Origin: Pelomicrobium methylotrophicum
GTDB lineage: Bacteria > Pseudomonadota > Gammaproteobacteria > Burkholderiales > UBA6910
Direction of reading: 5' to 3'
Length of the DNA: 64,000 nucleotides
Assembly: GCF_008014345.1 (NCBI RefSeq)
Contig: NZ_VPFL01000012.1
Location: 24,001 to 88,000 of the forward strand
Position 1 is the first letter of the stretch. Each line of letters starts with the position of its first letter. The notes under the pieces were generated by a model. That model had not been told where the DNA came from and ran no database searches. It worked only from the letters and a program-made list of their open reading frames with translations. Shown in pieces: positions 16,835 to 26,036 of the stretch. Both the position numbers and the translations under genes were made by a program.

Positions 16835-17924
16835 TCAGCCCCCTTTCGACCGAAAGACTGCCGCGCGTTGTGTCCGCGGGCGTTTCGCGCTCCAGCGCAT
16901 TCCGGATCTGCCCGAACTCTGTCCTCGACGACGGCGCTGTTGTGTTTGCGGCGGTTCCGGAACCGCCGAGTTCTCTGGCCCTGACGCGCAGCACAATGGA
17001 TTCTGCGGAGGCGTCTACGGACACCGACATGCCTGGAGACCAGACAGAGGATGCAAGCCTCAGGATGCGCTCCGCGTCCAGTCCTGCGGCGCGGGCAAGC
17101 CCTTTGGGATTGGATTCCGTCATGGCGGACACCTCGGAGGCGAGCCTTGCGCTCTCCGCACGAGCGGCCGCAGCGCTTTCTTCCGCAATTCGCCCTGTCC
17201 GCCATTGCCATCCTGCGTACGCCATGATGGAGATGGCGGCGGTTGCCGTAACCGCGGCGATTGTCCAGTACACCCTGGATTGCTCGATCCCGGCCAGGGT
17301 CGGTTCCGCCGGATATCTCGTCGCCCGGCTGACCGCCTCAAGGAACTCGCTGGCGGAAAACAGCTCCGGCGCCCTTTCCGGGGCGATCTCGTTCATCCGC
17401 GCGTATTCATCGATGAAAAGCCGCACGTCATGAGGTTCGATCGCGAACTGCGGCGGACTTTGCTCGCCGTCGCCGCGGTAGCCGTAAACGACGACGAGAC
17501 GCGGCGATTCTCCTGCGTCTAAGCCCACGATGACGTTGCGCCGATCGAGGCCGCGTTTTGCCGCGAGGATGTCGAACACCATCGCCCCGGGCGCAGTCCT
17601 GCGGCCGAACTCTTTTATCCGCTCCGGGGCGCGGCCGTAAATCGCCCGGAGGTCCTTCGACCGGTTGACGACCCACAGGCGTTCGCCCGTCGTGCGCATG
17701 GCGAGCCTCGTGGCGGCGGAATGGCTGACAGTTCTTGCGGTTTCGATTCGCGTATCGAATTCGTCGCACGTGACGACCGTGGCCTCTTCCGGAAGCTCCT
17801 CCATGGAAACTTCCGTCACGCCCCCGGAGGTTATCTCGTAGAGGATCGGGTTCCCGATGCGAACCGCCACATAGATCCTCTTTTGCGCCGCGGCCGGACG
17901 CTTCAATCGGGGGAGGCTCATCAT
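16767..17924 (-). CDS. pilO: PilO-like pilus assembly protein
   Basis: A 385-residue bitopic protein. The cytoplasmic part (1-215) ends at one transmembrane segment (about 222-242), then a coiled-coil stretch (245-275) and a periplasmic domain. This two-part arrangement and the location directly after the secretin gene match R64 PilO, a PilM/GspL-like platform protein. The ATG overlaps the pilN stop (TGATG). There are no catalytic motifs. Confidence 0.75.
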   Translation of the reverse strand: MMSLPRLKRPAAAQKRIYVAVRIGNPILYEITSGGVTEVSMEELPEEATVVTCDEFDTRIETARTVSHSAATRLAMRTTGERLWVVNRSKDLRAIYGRAPERIKEFGRRTAPGAMVFDILAAKRGLDRRNVIVGLDAGESPRLVVVYGYRGDGEQSPPQFAIEPHDVRLFIDEYARMNEIAPERAPELFSASEFLEAVSRATRYPAEPTLAGIEQSRVYWTIAAVTATAAISIMAYAGWQWRTGRIAEESAAAARAESARLASEVSAMTESNPKGLARAAGLDAERILRLASSVWSPGMSVSVDASAESIVLRVRARELGGSGTAANTTAPSSRTEFGQIRNALERETPADTTRGSLSVERGLNEFIVEYRAESGLGPLGAGAHQ

Positions 17925-19498
17925 CAGATCGACTCCGCGACTCTCGGCTCGTATTCAGGCGCCGGGATGATCGTCGCGCGCAACAGCATGACCAGCTCCT
18001 TCGTCGAGGACAGTCCGTCGTAGCCGGAAAGCAGCGCCGTCAGCGGCGAAACCCCGGCACCCGGAACGCCCGAGCGATCAGCGCTTGATCGCGCAGAGCG
18101 CGTTCCGCCGATGATGACGGTCTTTCCGGCTTCCGCCACCACCTGCAGGTGCGCCTGGCGAACCGGCTGGCGCGGAGCCGTGAGCCTCGCGCCGCCGCCA
18201 AGATCAAAAGTTTCGAAACTCGTCACCGAGGAAAGCACCGGCACGACAGTCACCTCTACCCTGCCGGCGTCCAGGATGTTGGGCTTGAACGACAGGCTCA
18301 CGCCGTCCTGGGCGAAAGAAACCGACCCGGAGTTCTGCGTCGTTGGCGACGTGCCGGTGACGGTGGAAGTAACGCTGCCGAGATAGGGGATTTGCTCTCC
18401 GTCGAACACAACCGCCGGCGAATGATTGAGCGCGAGGAGCCGCGGTCGGGAAATGACTTTCACGGCGGCATGTTTTTCGAGCGCCTTCACCACGCTCGTG
18501 ATGCTCGCCGTGGTCACTGTCGCGGTGACTGCTGGCGTCGAGACAACTCCCGCGTTCGTGATGGAGACGCTTGCCTGCACGCCCTGACCGAGCCCGCCCA
18601 GGGGAATGATGCGGCTCCAGTCGATGCCGGCCTGCATCTGCTCGGTCAGCGATACCTCCACGAGGGAAGCCTCGATTTCAACCTGGGCAGCGGCATCCCT
18701 GATGAATTCGCGCACGAACCGATCTACGCGCCTTAGCTGCTCCCCCGTTCCGCGCACGGACAGGAATCCCGTCTCCGGCATTGCCTGCACTTCCACGTCG
18801 CCGCCTGCGATCCCAGCCAGGAACTGGCGGAAACCTCCCTCCGGGTTTCTTTGGGTCGCATTTACTGAAAATTTCGCCGAAATGGCGCCGCCTCCCTGTC
18901 CGGACGAATCCGCTCCAGGCGCGGCGCCAAAAGGCGTCGGCGCAGGCGTTGCCCCTGCGGAGGACGCGCTGGCCTGGGAGGACGGATTGCTTGAGACGGA
19001 ATAATTGAGCGTGAGATTCTGCAGGAGCCTCGGCGGGAGCTTGAATGTCCATGTCGCTCGCCGCGCCAGGGTCGCCCGGCGCTCCTTTTCGTTGACCACG
19101 GCCACGTAGCCGGCAGCAAAGGCAGCCTCCCTCAGTGCATCCTCCGGGCTCGCCGAGACGATGTCCACGGAGGTCCTGGCCGCCATGTCCACGTCCTGGG
19201 TGAAGGCGATCGCATAGCTGCCGCGCTCCGCGATTGCCGAGGCGATGCCGGAAAGCGGGGCGTCAACGGCGCGGATCGAGATGGACCCTTTCTTCGGCGG
19301 CGCGTATTCGACCGGAGTCGCCGCGACGTAGCTTTCGTTGGTTACGCGCACATGCGTCTGCGGACCGGCGGAAATCGCCCGAACGGCGTCGTCGAGGCTC
19401 CCCCGCGCTTCCTTTCCTGGGACGGAAGCGCAGCCTCCAAGGGTCAGCGCGGCCGCCAGGGTCGATGCGCCGAGCGTGGAGATTCTGAATGCCGCCAT
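17924..19498 (-). CDS. pilN: PilN outer-membrane secretin lipoprotein
   Basis: A 524-residue protein with a lipoprotein signal peptide (lipobox LGGC, about residues 20-23). It has an N0/N1-type periplasmic domain (75-155), a Ser/Gly/Ala linker and a C-terminal secretin domain that includes VEIEASLVEVSLTEQMQAGI and KVISRPRLLALNHSPAVVFD. Secretin multimers form the gate through which the pilus crosses the outer membrane. Length and lipidation fit the R64 PilN group. It heads the tightly packed PilN-PilO-PilQ block. Confidence 0.92.
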   Translation of the reverse strand: MAAFRISTLGASTLAAALTLGGCASVPGKEARGSLDDAVRAISAGPQTHVRVTNESYVAATPVEYAPPKKGSISIRAVDAPLSGIASAIAERGSYAIAFTQDVDMAARTSVDIVSASPEDALREAAFAAGYVAVVNEKERRATLARRATWTFKLPPRLLQNLTLNYSVSSNPSSQASASSAGATPAPTPFGAAPGADSSGQGGGAISAKFSVNATQRNPEGGFRQFLAGIAGGDVEVQAMPETGFLSVRGTGEQLRRVDRFVREFIRDAAAQVEIEASLVEVSLTEQMQAGIDWSRIIPLGGLGQGVQASVSITNAGVVSTPAVTATVTTASITSVVKALEKHAAVKVISRPRLLALNHSPAVVFDGEQIPYLGSVTSTVTGTSPTTQNSGSVSFAQDGVSLSFKPNILDAGRVEVTVVPVLSSVTSFETFDLGGGARLTAPRQPVRQAHLQVVAEAGKTVIIGGTRSARSSADRSGVPGAGVSPLTALLSGYDGLSSTKELVMLLRATIIPAPEYEPRVAESI

Positions 19499-19513
19499 AG
19501 ATTTTCCCTTTCC

Positions 19514-19921
19514 TTATTTCCCAGTCTCGGACGGATACACCGCGACGACGGAGTTGCCTGTATAGATCGTCGCCGAAAGCCCGTAGGCGGAAAGCACCCG
19601 TTTCAGGACGCTTTCGAGGTCTTTCTCTTCCACCGAATAGTCGTGGCGAATCAGGTAGTCTGCGCCTGAATCCCAGACGAGAGTCCATCCTTCGGACTCA
19701 AGCATGGTCCTGAGCGCTTCCGACAGCCGCTCGCCCCTCGCAGCCTCGAACCGGTACGGCGCAACCCGCGCGACCTTGGCGCCTTTGAGCGGACCCGACG
19801 CTTGATGCGGATTCTTCGCAATCGCGGCCTGCTCAAGCGTGTCAACCTCCTTCAGCCCGGCTGCGATCGCAAAAGCCGGAACCGCCACGGAAAGCGCGAA
19901 AAATATCAGTTTAGGTTGCAT
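19514..19921 (-). CDS. TcpQ/PilL C-terminal-domain protein
   Basis: A 135-residue exported protein (signal peptide in the first 20 residues). The second half (about 55-130: RFEAARGERLSEALRTMLES and GLSATIYTGNSVVAVYPSE) is a TcpQ/PilL-type domain that in Tcp and R64 systems helps the secretin localise or assemble. It is encoded 15 nt upstream of pilN. A second copy of the domain ends the protein at 20244-21356, so the locus has two TcpQ-like partners. Confidence 0.7.
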   Translation of the reverse strand: MQPKLIFFALSVAVPAFAIAAGLKEVDTLEQAAIAKNPHQASGPLKGAKVARVAPYRFEAARGERLSEALRTMLESEGWTLVWDSGADYLIRHDYSVEEKDLESVLKRVLSAYGLSATIYTGNSVVAVYPSETGK

Positions 19922-20238
19922 TCTGAATGCCGCTCCAAAGAAAGCGCGCGAATGTGCGCACGGTTTTCTTTCTGTACCGCCGGGTATTGCCCGGCTCCCC
20001 CGGCTACCGCAGGGATCGTTTTTGCCGTATCTCCGCCATTGCCGGACGGACTTGCCTCGGGCATGGCGGTTTCGGTTGCCAGACGTTCATGGTTCCGCGC
20101 CGTGTTGAAGTCGCTTTTTGGCCCTGAGAAGCCAGTCAGGCGATCGATGAATTCCAGCTTCCAATCGAAGCTTGCACGGCCGAGCCAGATGATGGCGAAT
20201 ACCCATTGGATCAGCCACAGATAGGACGCGAGTTCCAT
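19906..20238 (-). CDS. small membrane protein of the pilus/transfer operon
   Basis: A 110-residue protein starting at ATG 20238, six bases after the previous stop. One hydrophobic helix (about 4-22, rich in Trp) is followed by a polar, low-complexity tail. It overlaps the next gene by 16 nt. Position suggests a minor structural or assembly factor; no family recognised. Confidence 0.5.
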   Translation of the reverse strand: MELASYLWLIQWVFAIIWLGRASFDWKLEFIDRLTGFSGPKSDFNTARNHERLATETAMPEASPSGNGGDTAKTIPAVAGGAGQYPAVQKENRAHIRALSLERHSECNLN

Positions 20239-20243
20239 CTCCG

Positions 20244-21356
20244 TTACCGTCCAGGCTGATCGGTTACGTACACGATGTTGTTCTCTCGGACGAACACCGC
20301 AGAGAAGCCTGCGGCTTCCATGGCGGCCGCGGTCGTTTTTTTCCAGTCCGCGCCGCCGATCTCCGTATCGCTTGTGATCTCCAGGTCGTATTTGGCTTTC
20401 CACTCGAGCCCTACCCCATGCAGCGCGAGAAAGGCGCGCAGCGCATGTGACAATCGATCCCCAGCGCGAAGAGCGAATGTCGCCGAGGGCGGGGTGGATT
20501 TCGCCGGGTCGTTTTGCGCTGGAGGAGCCTCATCCGTTGCTGAAACCTCATGAGCCGGAGCGTTGGCCATGGCGAACGGCCCGGCGCTGGCGGCCGCGGC
20601 CGGAGCGGGCGGCTGCCCGGAGGCGCCTGCCGGAGCCGCCTGCATCGCTTTTGCGTCATCCGGCATGGGCGTCTGGATTGCGGGTTCCGCCGCCGGGACT
20701 GGTTCCGCCCGGTTCGCCCGTGGAGCATCGGGAATGATTTGGCATGGCATTTTCATTTCAATCTTCGCTTCACGTTCAGGCGACGGACGAAGCTCCACAC
20801 GAACCTCGATGACAGAATCCGGCACGCCGGCGTCGATCAACCGCTCCCTTACGTAGCGCGCCCGGTTTTCCGCGAGCGTTTTTGATTTCGAATCCGGATG
20901 TCCCGTCACCACGATCCGCTCCGCACGCCTCGCTTCCAGGATAATCGAGGCGATCGTCCGTTCGCCCGAATCATCCGGCCGTGACCGCAACTTCTGGAAT
21001 GAGACATATGTCGTCGCGCTTTCGCAGCGGACGGATGGCGGCGTCCATGCCTCGGCAGAAGAGGCCCTGGCGATGATGCCTGTCGCTCCGCCGGAGGACA
21101 CCAAAATGCGCTCCGGGAGTCCCGGAACGACGATGTAGGGTCCTGAGCGGCGCGACGGCATCCCAACGACCTCCATTTCCTTGCCTGCCACAGGCTGTAT
21201 CCAGGTGTGCTTGCCGTCGTTGAATACCAACGCCGGTCGTGCGCCTGTCGGCCCGGAGGCTACGTAATCGAAATCAAACGGCGCCTGCGCCGCTGAAATG
21301 GCGGGAGCGCAACCGAGCGCTGCCGTCACAACGGATGACAGAATCGTTCGCCTCAT
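20244..21356 (-). CDS. VirB9-like/OmpA-like/TcpQ fusion protein
   Basis: A 370-residue exported protein (signal peptide to about 24) with three recognisable parts. Residues about 28-100 (FDYVASGPTGARPALVFNDG, HTWIQP) align with the C-terminal half of the VirB9 at 23247-24026 (FNYHVTGDEKIRPSLVMDNG, HTWIR). Residues about 120-205 contain an OmpA-type peptidoglycan-binding segment (VVTGHPDSKSKTLAENRARY). After a Pro/Ala-rich linker, residues about 295-368 form a TcpQ/PilL domain. The ATG overlaps the virB1 stop (ATGA). It is encoded between the VirB and Pil blocks, as expected of a bridge between the two. Confidence 0.7.
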   Translation of the reverse strand: MRRTILSSVVTAALGCAPAISAAQAPFDFDYVASGPTGARPALVFNDGKHTWIQPVAGKEMEVVGMPSRRSGPYIVVPGLPERILVSSGGATGIIARASSAEAWTPPSVRCESATTYVSFQKLRSRPDDSGERTIASIILEARRAERIVVTGHPDSKSKTLAENRARYVRERLIDAGVPDSVIEVRVELRPSPEREAKIEMKMPCQIIPDAPRANRAEPVPAAEPAIQTPMPDDAKAMQAAPAGASGQPPAPAAAASAGPFAMANAPAHEVSATDEAPPAQNDPAKSTPPSATFALRAGDRLSHALRAFLALHGVGLEWKAKYDLEITSDTEIGGADWKKTTAAAMEAAGFSAVFVRENNIVYVTDQPGR

Positions 21357-22030
21357 CGCAATTTCCCATATTCGGCCGCCGCATCCCCGAAATGGGCGAT
21401 GAACCGCTTGAGATAGGCGCGTCCACGGCTTTCGGAGGCCCGGTTGTGGTACCACATGATCGCCTTTGCCCAGCTTCCTGTGGCTTCGAAGTTTTCGCGC
21501 AGGATGCTGGCGGCGACCAGGATGTTCCGGGAAGGCTGAAGCGCTTCCCAGGCATCTTGAAACCGCCACCCGTTATGGCGCCATGAAATTTGCATCATGC
21601 CGATGTCGAAGTTGGTGATGCCTTCCTTGATCAACCATTGCGCGGCGCGCCACGCATCTTCCCTGGTGCGGAAGAAAAATCCACGCCCGCCCACGTTCAG
21701 GGTCCACGGCCATGGAGCGCCTTTTTTGCCCGATTCCGTCATCGCCACCGCCAGGAGCACGGCAGGATGGACGCCTGTTTCCCGCGCTGCCGATTCGAAA
21801 ATCAGCGTTCTTGGCGCGCACGCCCACTGCCCCTTCCGCTCCGCCATCGCTTCGTCCATGTAGCCTAGTAGACGCTTGTTCACTGGCACCGCGAGCCCGG
21901 CGCGCACCAGGCGCGCCGCGTCGCCTTCCAAGGCTGCCGTCTGCCTGCCGCAGAATTCGAGCGGCACGACATCAGCCCAGGCGGCGATGGGGAGCGCGAT
22001 GGCCAATGCGAAAATCGCTCTAGTGCGCAC
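21353..22030 (-). CDS. virB1: VirB1-like lytic transglycosylase
   Basis: A 225-residue protein. GTG 22030 is chosen because it gives a clean signal peptide (RTRAIFALAIALPIAAWA) and overlaps the virB10 stop; upstream codons are shadows of virB10. The SLT fold shows the catalytic Glu region AMTESGKKGAPWPWTLN, then FDIGMMQISWR and IMWYHNRA. The enzyme opens peptidoglycan for the secretion channel. Its place after virB10 differs from the Agrobacterium order. Confidence 0.85.
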   Translation of the reverse strand: MRTRAIFALAIALPIAAWADVVPLEFCGRQTAALEGDAARLVRAGLAVPVNKRLLGYMDEAMAERKGQWACAPRTLIFESAARETGVHPAVLLAVAMTESGKKGAPWPWTLNVGGRGFFFRTREDAWRAAQWLIKEGITNFDIGMMQISWRHNGWRFQDAWEALQPSRNILVAASILRENFEATGSWAKAIMWYHNRASESRGRAYLKRFIAHFGDAAAEYGKLR

Positions 22031-23237
22031 GATACGGCTCCAGCGCGAGATCCCTGTTGACCATGACATTGAAGCGGAATCCCTCCTCGATGATGAGAGT
22101 GGGAGGAATGTTCCTGTTCCTTTCGAGCGCGGCTCGCGCGGCCTCGGAGAGCGCCGTTCCTGCGACATCGGTGACGATCGTGCTGCTGCCGCCGAAATTG
22201 TTCACGGTCACGTTCGTGCTGTCGCCGAAAATGCGGGAAATTCCGGCGATGAGGAAGGAGGCGCCGAAAATCCTGAAAAAGTGATTGTCCACCTTGTCTT
22301 CCAGGCCGGACTGGCCGGATGCATCCGCGCCCTGCATCGCGCCCAGATCCAGGAAACGCCCGTCAGGAAGGTAGATCCGCTGAAAGGCGATCAGCACCCT
22401 CTCCTGGCCTATACGCACCTCGTTGTTGTAGCGACCGACGAGCTTGCTGCCCTTCGGGATGAGAAGGGTGGTCGAAGTGCGCGAGTCGTACACGTCCGAA
22501 ACAACCTGGGCGGTGACCATCCCCGGCAGATCGCTGTTGATGCGCGTGAGCAGGACTGCCGGTATCACCGTTCCGGCCTGGATGATGTGGGGCCAGGCGT
22601 GGCGTTTCGGGCGGATGGGCTGTTCGTCTTGTGTGGTGGTTTCCTGTTCGCGGAGCCAGTCCTGGTCGCGCCTGACCGCGCTTTTCGGCTCGGCGCCCAT
22701 CGTCTGCGCAGCCCGCAGCGCCTCGGCCTGGAGCTTCGATTGTTCCCTGGAAGCCTGCACGGCGGCCTCTGCCTGTTTAAGCAGCAGGCTTTCGATGGGA
22801 GAAGGAGTTGCCGGAACGGCCTGCTGTCCGCCGGAGGCCTGCTGTGCGATGTTGAGCGAAATGGGCGATGCCAGGATTTCGGCTTCTCTGCGTTCGCGTT
22901 CCGCGTCCTGCCGTCCGCTCCCGGCGCGGGCGCTTCCGGCGCCGCCCGCACGATTCATCTCATCGATGAGCTCCTGCGGCGCCACGGGTTTGCCCTCCGG
23001 TTTCGGAGCGACCGCCTCATTTCGCTGTTCCTTGATGATTTCAGCGATTCTGTCGGTTTGCGACGGAGGAGGCTCCGGCGGGCTCTCCTTCTGGGGCTTG
23101 GGCTCGTGCATTTCTCCGGCTCCGAAGAAAATCGTGGCAATCAGACCTGCGGCCACGATGCCGGCGACCCACAAATGCAGGTTGCGGCGGACTTTGCCTT
23201 TTGCAACGTCTTCCTGCGGTTGCTCGATTGTCGCCAT
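22020..23237 (-). CDS. virB10: VirB10-like secretion channel protein
   Basis: A 405-residue protein with a cytoplasmic N terminus, one inner-membrane helix (about 22-45), a Pro/Glu-rich periplasmic stretch (50-200) and a C-terminal VirB10/TrbI domain (about 210-400: LIPKGSKLVGRYNN, IAFQRIYLPDG, FSFLI-like antenna region). VirB10 spans both membranes and forms the core-complex cap with VirB9 and VirB7. It overlaps virB1 by 11 nt and lies 9 nt after virB9. Confidence 0.92.
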   Translation of the reverse strand: MATIEQPQEDVAKGKVRRNLHLWVAGIVAAGLIATIFFGAGEMHEPKPQKESPPEPPPSQTDRIAEIIKEQRNEAVAPKPEGKPVAPQELIDEMNRAGGAGSARAGSGRQDAERERREAEILASPISLNIAQQASGGQQAVPATPSPIESLLLKQAEAAVQASREQSKLQAEALRAAQTMGAEPKSAVRRDQDWLREQETTTQDEQPIRPKRHAWPHIIQAGTVIPAVLLTRINSDLPGMVTAQVVSDVYDSRTSTTLLIPKGSKLVGRYNNEVRIGQERVLIAFQRIYLPDGRFLDLGAMQGADASGQSGLEDKVDNHFFRIFGASFLIAGISRIFGDSTNVTVNNFGGSSTIVTDVAGTALSEAARAALERNRNIPPTLIIEEGFRFNVMVNRDLALEPYRAH

Positions 23238-23246
23238 TGCGCAAGT

Positions 23247-24026
23247 TCAAAACATGGACAGGAATCCGCCGCGGCGGGTCTTTTCCTTTTCGATCACGGC
23301 CTCCCGTTTGCCTACCCGCAACAGGAACTTGTCTGCCGTGCGTTGCACCACGATGTAATCGCCTCGAACGCTGTAGTTGACGAGCGCGGTCTTCTCGCCC
23401 TCATAGACGAACAGCGCCGGCAGCTCCTTGACCGTTTCCGGCATCCGGATCCAGGTGTGGACGCCGTTGTCCATCACGAGCGACGGCCTGATCTTTTCGT
23501 CGCCAGTGACGTGGTAATTGAAATTGAGACCTGCGGGGTCCATCGGCTCGCTCGCCTTTAGGCTTTCCAGGCGTTCGGTTTCCTTCTTTTCCGCCTCTTC
23601 CTTCGCCTTCTGCTGCGCCTGGATCGCCATGACGAGTTCCGGATATCGCCACGAAACCCGTTGATACCACTTCCCTCCCTTCGGGCTTGAAATCAGTGAA
23701 ATCTGATACGCCCGCCTGTCGGTGACCAGCGTGAGCGAAGTCGCGATTTCGTGCTTGATTGGCTTGACGAAAAAGTGGTTGCCGGCGGCGCTGGTCTGCC
23801 ACTGTATGGAATCCCCGATGGCCGCGTGCAGCAGACGCTCCTCTTCGTGGAGATGGATGTCCGTCACCATTCCTGGCAGCGTGAGAACGGTGTAGGTCTG
23901 GTTGGCGTCGTAGGAAAACACAACGAGCCTGTTGTCGGTCGGCAGCGGCATGGGTTCCGCTTCCGCGAAAAGCGCGGCAGGTGCCATTACCGCCACCGCA
24001 ACGATCGCTTTCAGGAGTTTTCGCAT
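23247..24026 (-). CDS. virB9: VirB9-like outer-membrane core-complex protein
   Basis: A 259-residue protein with a signal peptide (cleavage near ALFAEA), an N-terminal VirB9/CagX domain (25-140) and a C-terminal domain (170-250: LNFNYHVTGDEKIRPSLVMD, HTWIRMP). With VirB7 and VirB10 it forms the outer-membrane pore. No VirB7 lipoprotein gene is visible in the window. The gene has a 278-nt upstream gap and may have its own promoter. Confidence 0.9.
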   Translation of the reverse strand: MRKLLKAIVAVAVMAPAALFAEAEPMPLPTDNRLVVFSYDANQTYTVLTLPGMVTDIHLHEEERLLHAAIGDSIQWQTSAAGNHFFVKPIKHEIATSLTLVTDRRAYQISLISSPKGGKWYQRVSWRYPELVMAIQAQQKAKEEAEKKETERLESLKASEPMDPAGLNFNYHVTGDEKIRPSLVMDNGVHTWIRMPETVKELPALFVYEGEKTALVNYSVRGDYIVVQRTADKFLLRVGKREAVIEKEKTRRGGFLSMF

Positions 24027-24304
24027 GTGCTCTCGAGATGCCCTTTATAGACGGTTTGAATTCTCGCTTTTGGCAACTTGCGTCAACAAACAAAAGAATG
24101 CACAAACAAAGACGCTTTCTGTTGTGTTGGGGGGATCAGGCTGCCGGGCAGCATGTCAAAAACCCGATCCGGGATGCTTCCTCTGTTCCGGACCATGGAA
24201 GCTCAAGCGGCAGGCAACTTTCGGGGTGTAAGCAAGACGGGCCGGAGCAGGTGGCCGGTCGGCGGCATTGGCGATAGGGTCCTGTCAGGCGCGCCCACGC
24301 CTGA
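24027..24304 (-). promoter_or_regulatory. intergenic region upstream of virB9
   Basis: No gene is supported here. On the minus strand TTGACG (about 24088-24083) is followed 17 nt later by GAATTC, and a TATAAA lies closer to the gene, so a promoter for virB9-pil is plausible. T-rich direct repeats (TTTGTTTGT) precede it. A 31-nt stretch at 24172-24202 is nearly repeated in inverted orientation at about 26222-26254. Confidence 0.35.
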
Positions 24305-25006
24305 TCAGCGGACGATTTCTTCCGTGGTGGAAAAGTGGATGATGTAGAGCCCGAGCGGGTTGCGAAGGATGTCTTCTTCTGATTTCGGATCGACGAAAGT
24401 ATAGGTCGCAGTAATCAGGACAGGTTTGCGCTCCGGCGCTGCCTGTGCGTAACGGCGTGTTTCAGTGACGATTCTGATGAGCGCCACTTTGTTTGGAAGC
24501 AGCGAAATGCTCTGGATGCTTACGGTCCTGGTTGGCGGATTGGCGCCGGAGACGGCCGCGATGGGCTTTTCCCGTTCCACCCATTCGGCAAACTGATTCG
24601 TGGCGCGATCCGCCGTGAAAGCGTAGGCTTCGCGCAGCCATCGTTCCGTGAGCGCGCGATCCAGCGTGTAGAGTTTCCGCGCCCACTCCGCGAGGAAATA
24701 CTTGATTTCGCGTTCTCCTGGCGAATACCGCTGGGCGCCGGCAGGATCCGCCTGGACGCGTCCGACGTCATCCACCCGAATGACGTATGGGACGACGGTC
24801 TTAAGGGGCATCATGGCGGCAATCGCCACGCCGAGCGCGACGCACCCCGCCATAGCCGCGAGAAAGGCGGCGAACCATCGGTTGCGTTCGACTTCAACCG
24901 CGCCCCAGCGCTCGAACCATATACGTCTTGATCGCTCGAAGCCCCCCGGTTCGTATGGAGGAGGAGCGTCAGCGGCATCAAGATTCTGTTTCTTTGGGGC
25001 CAACAT
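24305..25006 (-). CDS. virB8: VirB8-like inner-membrane secretion protein
   Basis: A 233-residue bitopic protein with a short cytoplasmic N terminus, one transmembrane helix (about 45-68) and a periplasmic NTF2-like domain with the VirB8 features VVPYVIRVDDVGRV and YTFVDPKSEEDILRNPLGL. VirB8 nucleates assembly of the VirB channel. It is followed by the 278-nt gap before virB9. Confidence 0.92.
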   Translation of the reverse strand: MLAPKKQNLDAADAPPPYEPGGFERSRRIWFERWGAVEVERNRWFAAFLAAMAGCVALGVAIAAMMPLKTVVPYVIRVDDVGRVQADPAGAQRYSPGEREIKYFLAEWARKLYTLDRALTERWLREAYAFTADRATNQFAEWVEREKPIAAVSGANPPTRTVSIQSISLLPNKVALIRIVTETRRYAQAAPERKPVLITATYTFVDPKSEEDILRNPLGLYIIHFSTTEEIVR

Positions 25007-25073
25007 TCCAGATAAGGATTAATAAAGAATATCCATGTCGTGCGGCGGCGTTCCGGCGCTCCGCCTGGCAGGC

Positions 25074-26036
25074 CTAAGCTCTTTTCCCCGCCGAACCTTT
25101 CCCTGAAGACAAACCTTTCCCTGATACTATTCCAGCAAGCTTTTTCAGCCCTTCTTCACCGTAGCTCATGCCGCCGCGTGCAAGACCGTGCGCAATCTGT
25201 GGCGTTTGAAGCACCAGGAACATGACGACGCCGGCATACAGGGCAACTTTGATTGCAAGCAAAAACGACAGCATCGCGGTTATCTGTTCCCCGTTAAGCG
25301 TGGCTTGAGCGGAGTCCGCCAAAAGTTCCATTCTTCTCGCAATGACTTTCGAAATCAGTAACACGATGATGGCCGCGACAACCTTGTACATGAACGCATT
25401 CACCAGGAACTCTAACCAGTTCTTGAACCAGCCGCGGGTTACGTCCCAAACGCCGAGCGCGACAAAGAACGGGCCAAGCGCGATCGCGACGCCAGCCAGC
25501 GCGTCTCCAATAAGATAGACGATAACATATGCCCCGATTGCTCCAATGATAATGATAATCGCCGCTAGGAATATTATTACTGCGAAAAAGTGCACAAAAA
25601 ACGCTCCGATCAATGAAAACCACGACGCGTTTTCTGGAAAAATTACCTTGAATGCGCCTGCTATCGCGCCAAGCATTTTATAAAGCGCGCTTATCGGATC
25701 GTCCAATCTCTCGCCAAATCCCCCTGCTGCCGCCACGGCATCGAACAGAGATTTCAGCGACGAACCGAAAACAAACTCGTAATTGTTCAAAAGAAACAGG
25801 AAAACGCCGACTGACAGAAGCAGCTGTATCAGCTTTTCGAAAGCGTCGCCGAACCCTTCTCCTTCAATGACTTCCAGCAGGATTTTTATTCCAGTCAATG
25901 CGCCTACGAGCGCGACCAGCACCCAGAACACCTTGAGCGGGAACCCGGAAGAAAACATGTCCCCCGCGATACGCAGACCCTCGATGACAAGCGCTCCTTC
26001 AAGGTCTAGTATATCCCTGAAGCTGTGCTGTTCCAT
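25074..26036 (-). CDS. virB6: VirB6/TrbL-like polytopic membrane protein
   Basis: A 320-residue protein with about seven hydrophobic segments and the conserved central Trp/Asp region (ALGVWDVTRGWFKNWLEFLV) of the VirB6/TrbL family. It forms part of the inner-membrane channel. Several stretches use AT-rich codons (runs of ATT/ATA/AAT), less GC-rich than the neighbours, partly because of hydrophobic content. It stands between two intergenic gaps. Confidence 0.88.
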   Translation of the reverse strand: MEQHSFRDILDLEGALVIEGLRIAGDMFSSGFPLKVFWVLVALVGALTGIKILLEVIEGEGFGDAFEKLIQLLLSVGVFLFLLNNYEFVFGSSLKSLFDAVAAAGGFGERLDDPISALYKMLGAIAGAFKVIFPENASWFSLIGAFFVHFFAVIIFLAAIIIIIGAIGAYVIVYLIGDALAGVAIALGPFFVALGVWDVTRGWFKNWLEFLVNAFMYKVVAAIIVLLISKVIARRMELLADSAQATLNGEQITAMLSFLLAIKVALYAGVVMFLVLQTPQIAHGLARGGMSYGEEGLKKLAGIVSGKGLSSGKGSAGKRA

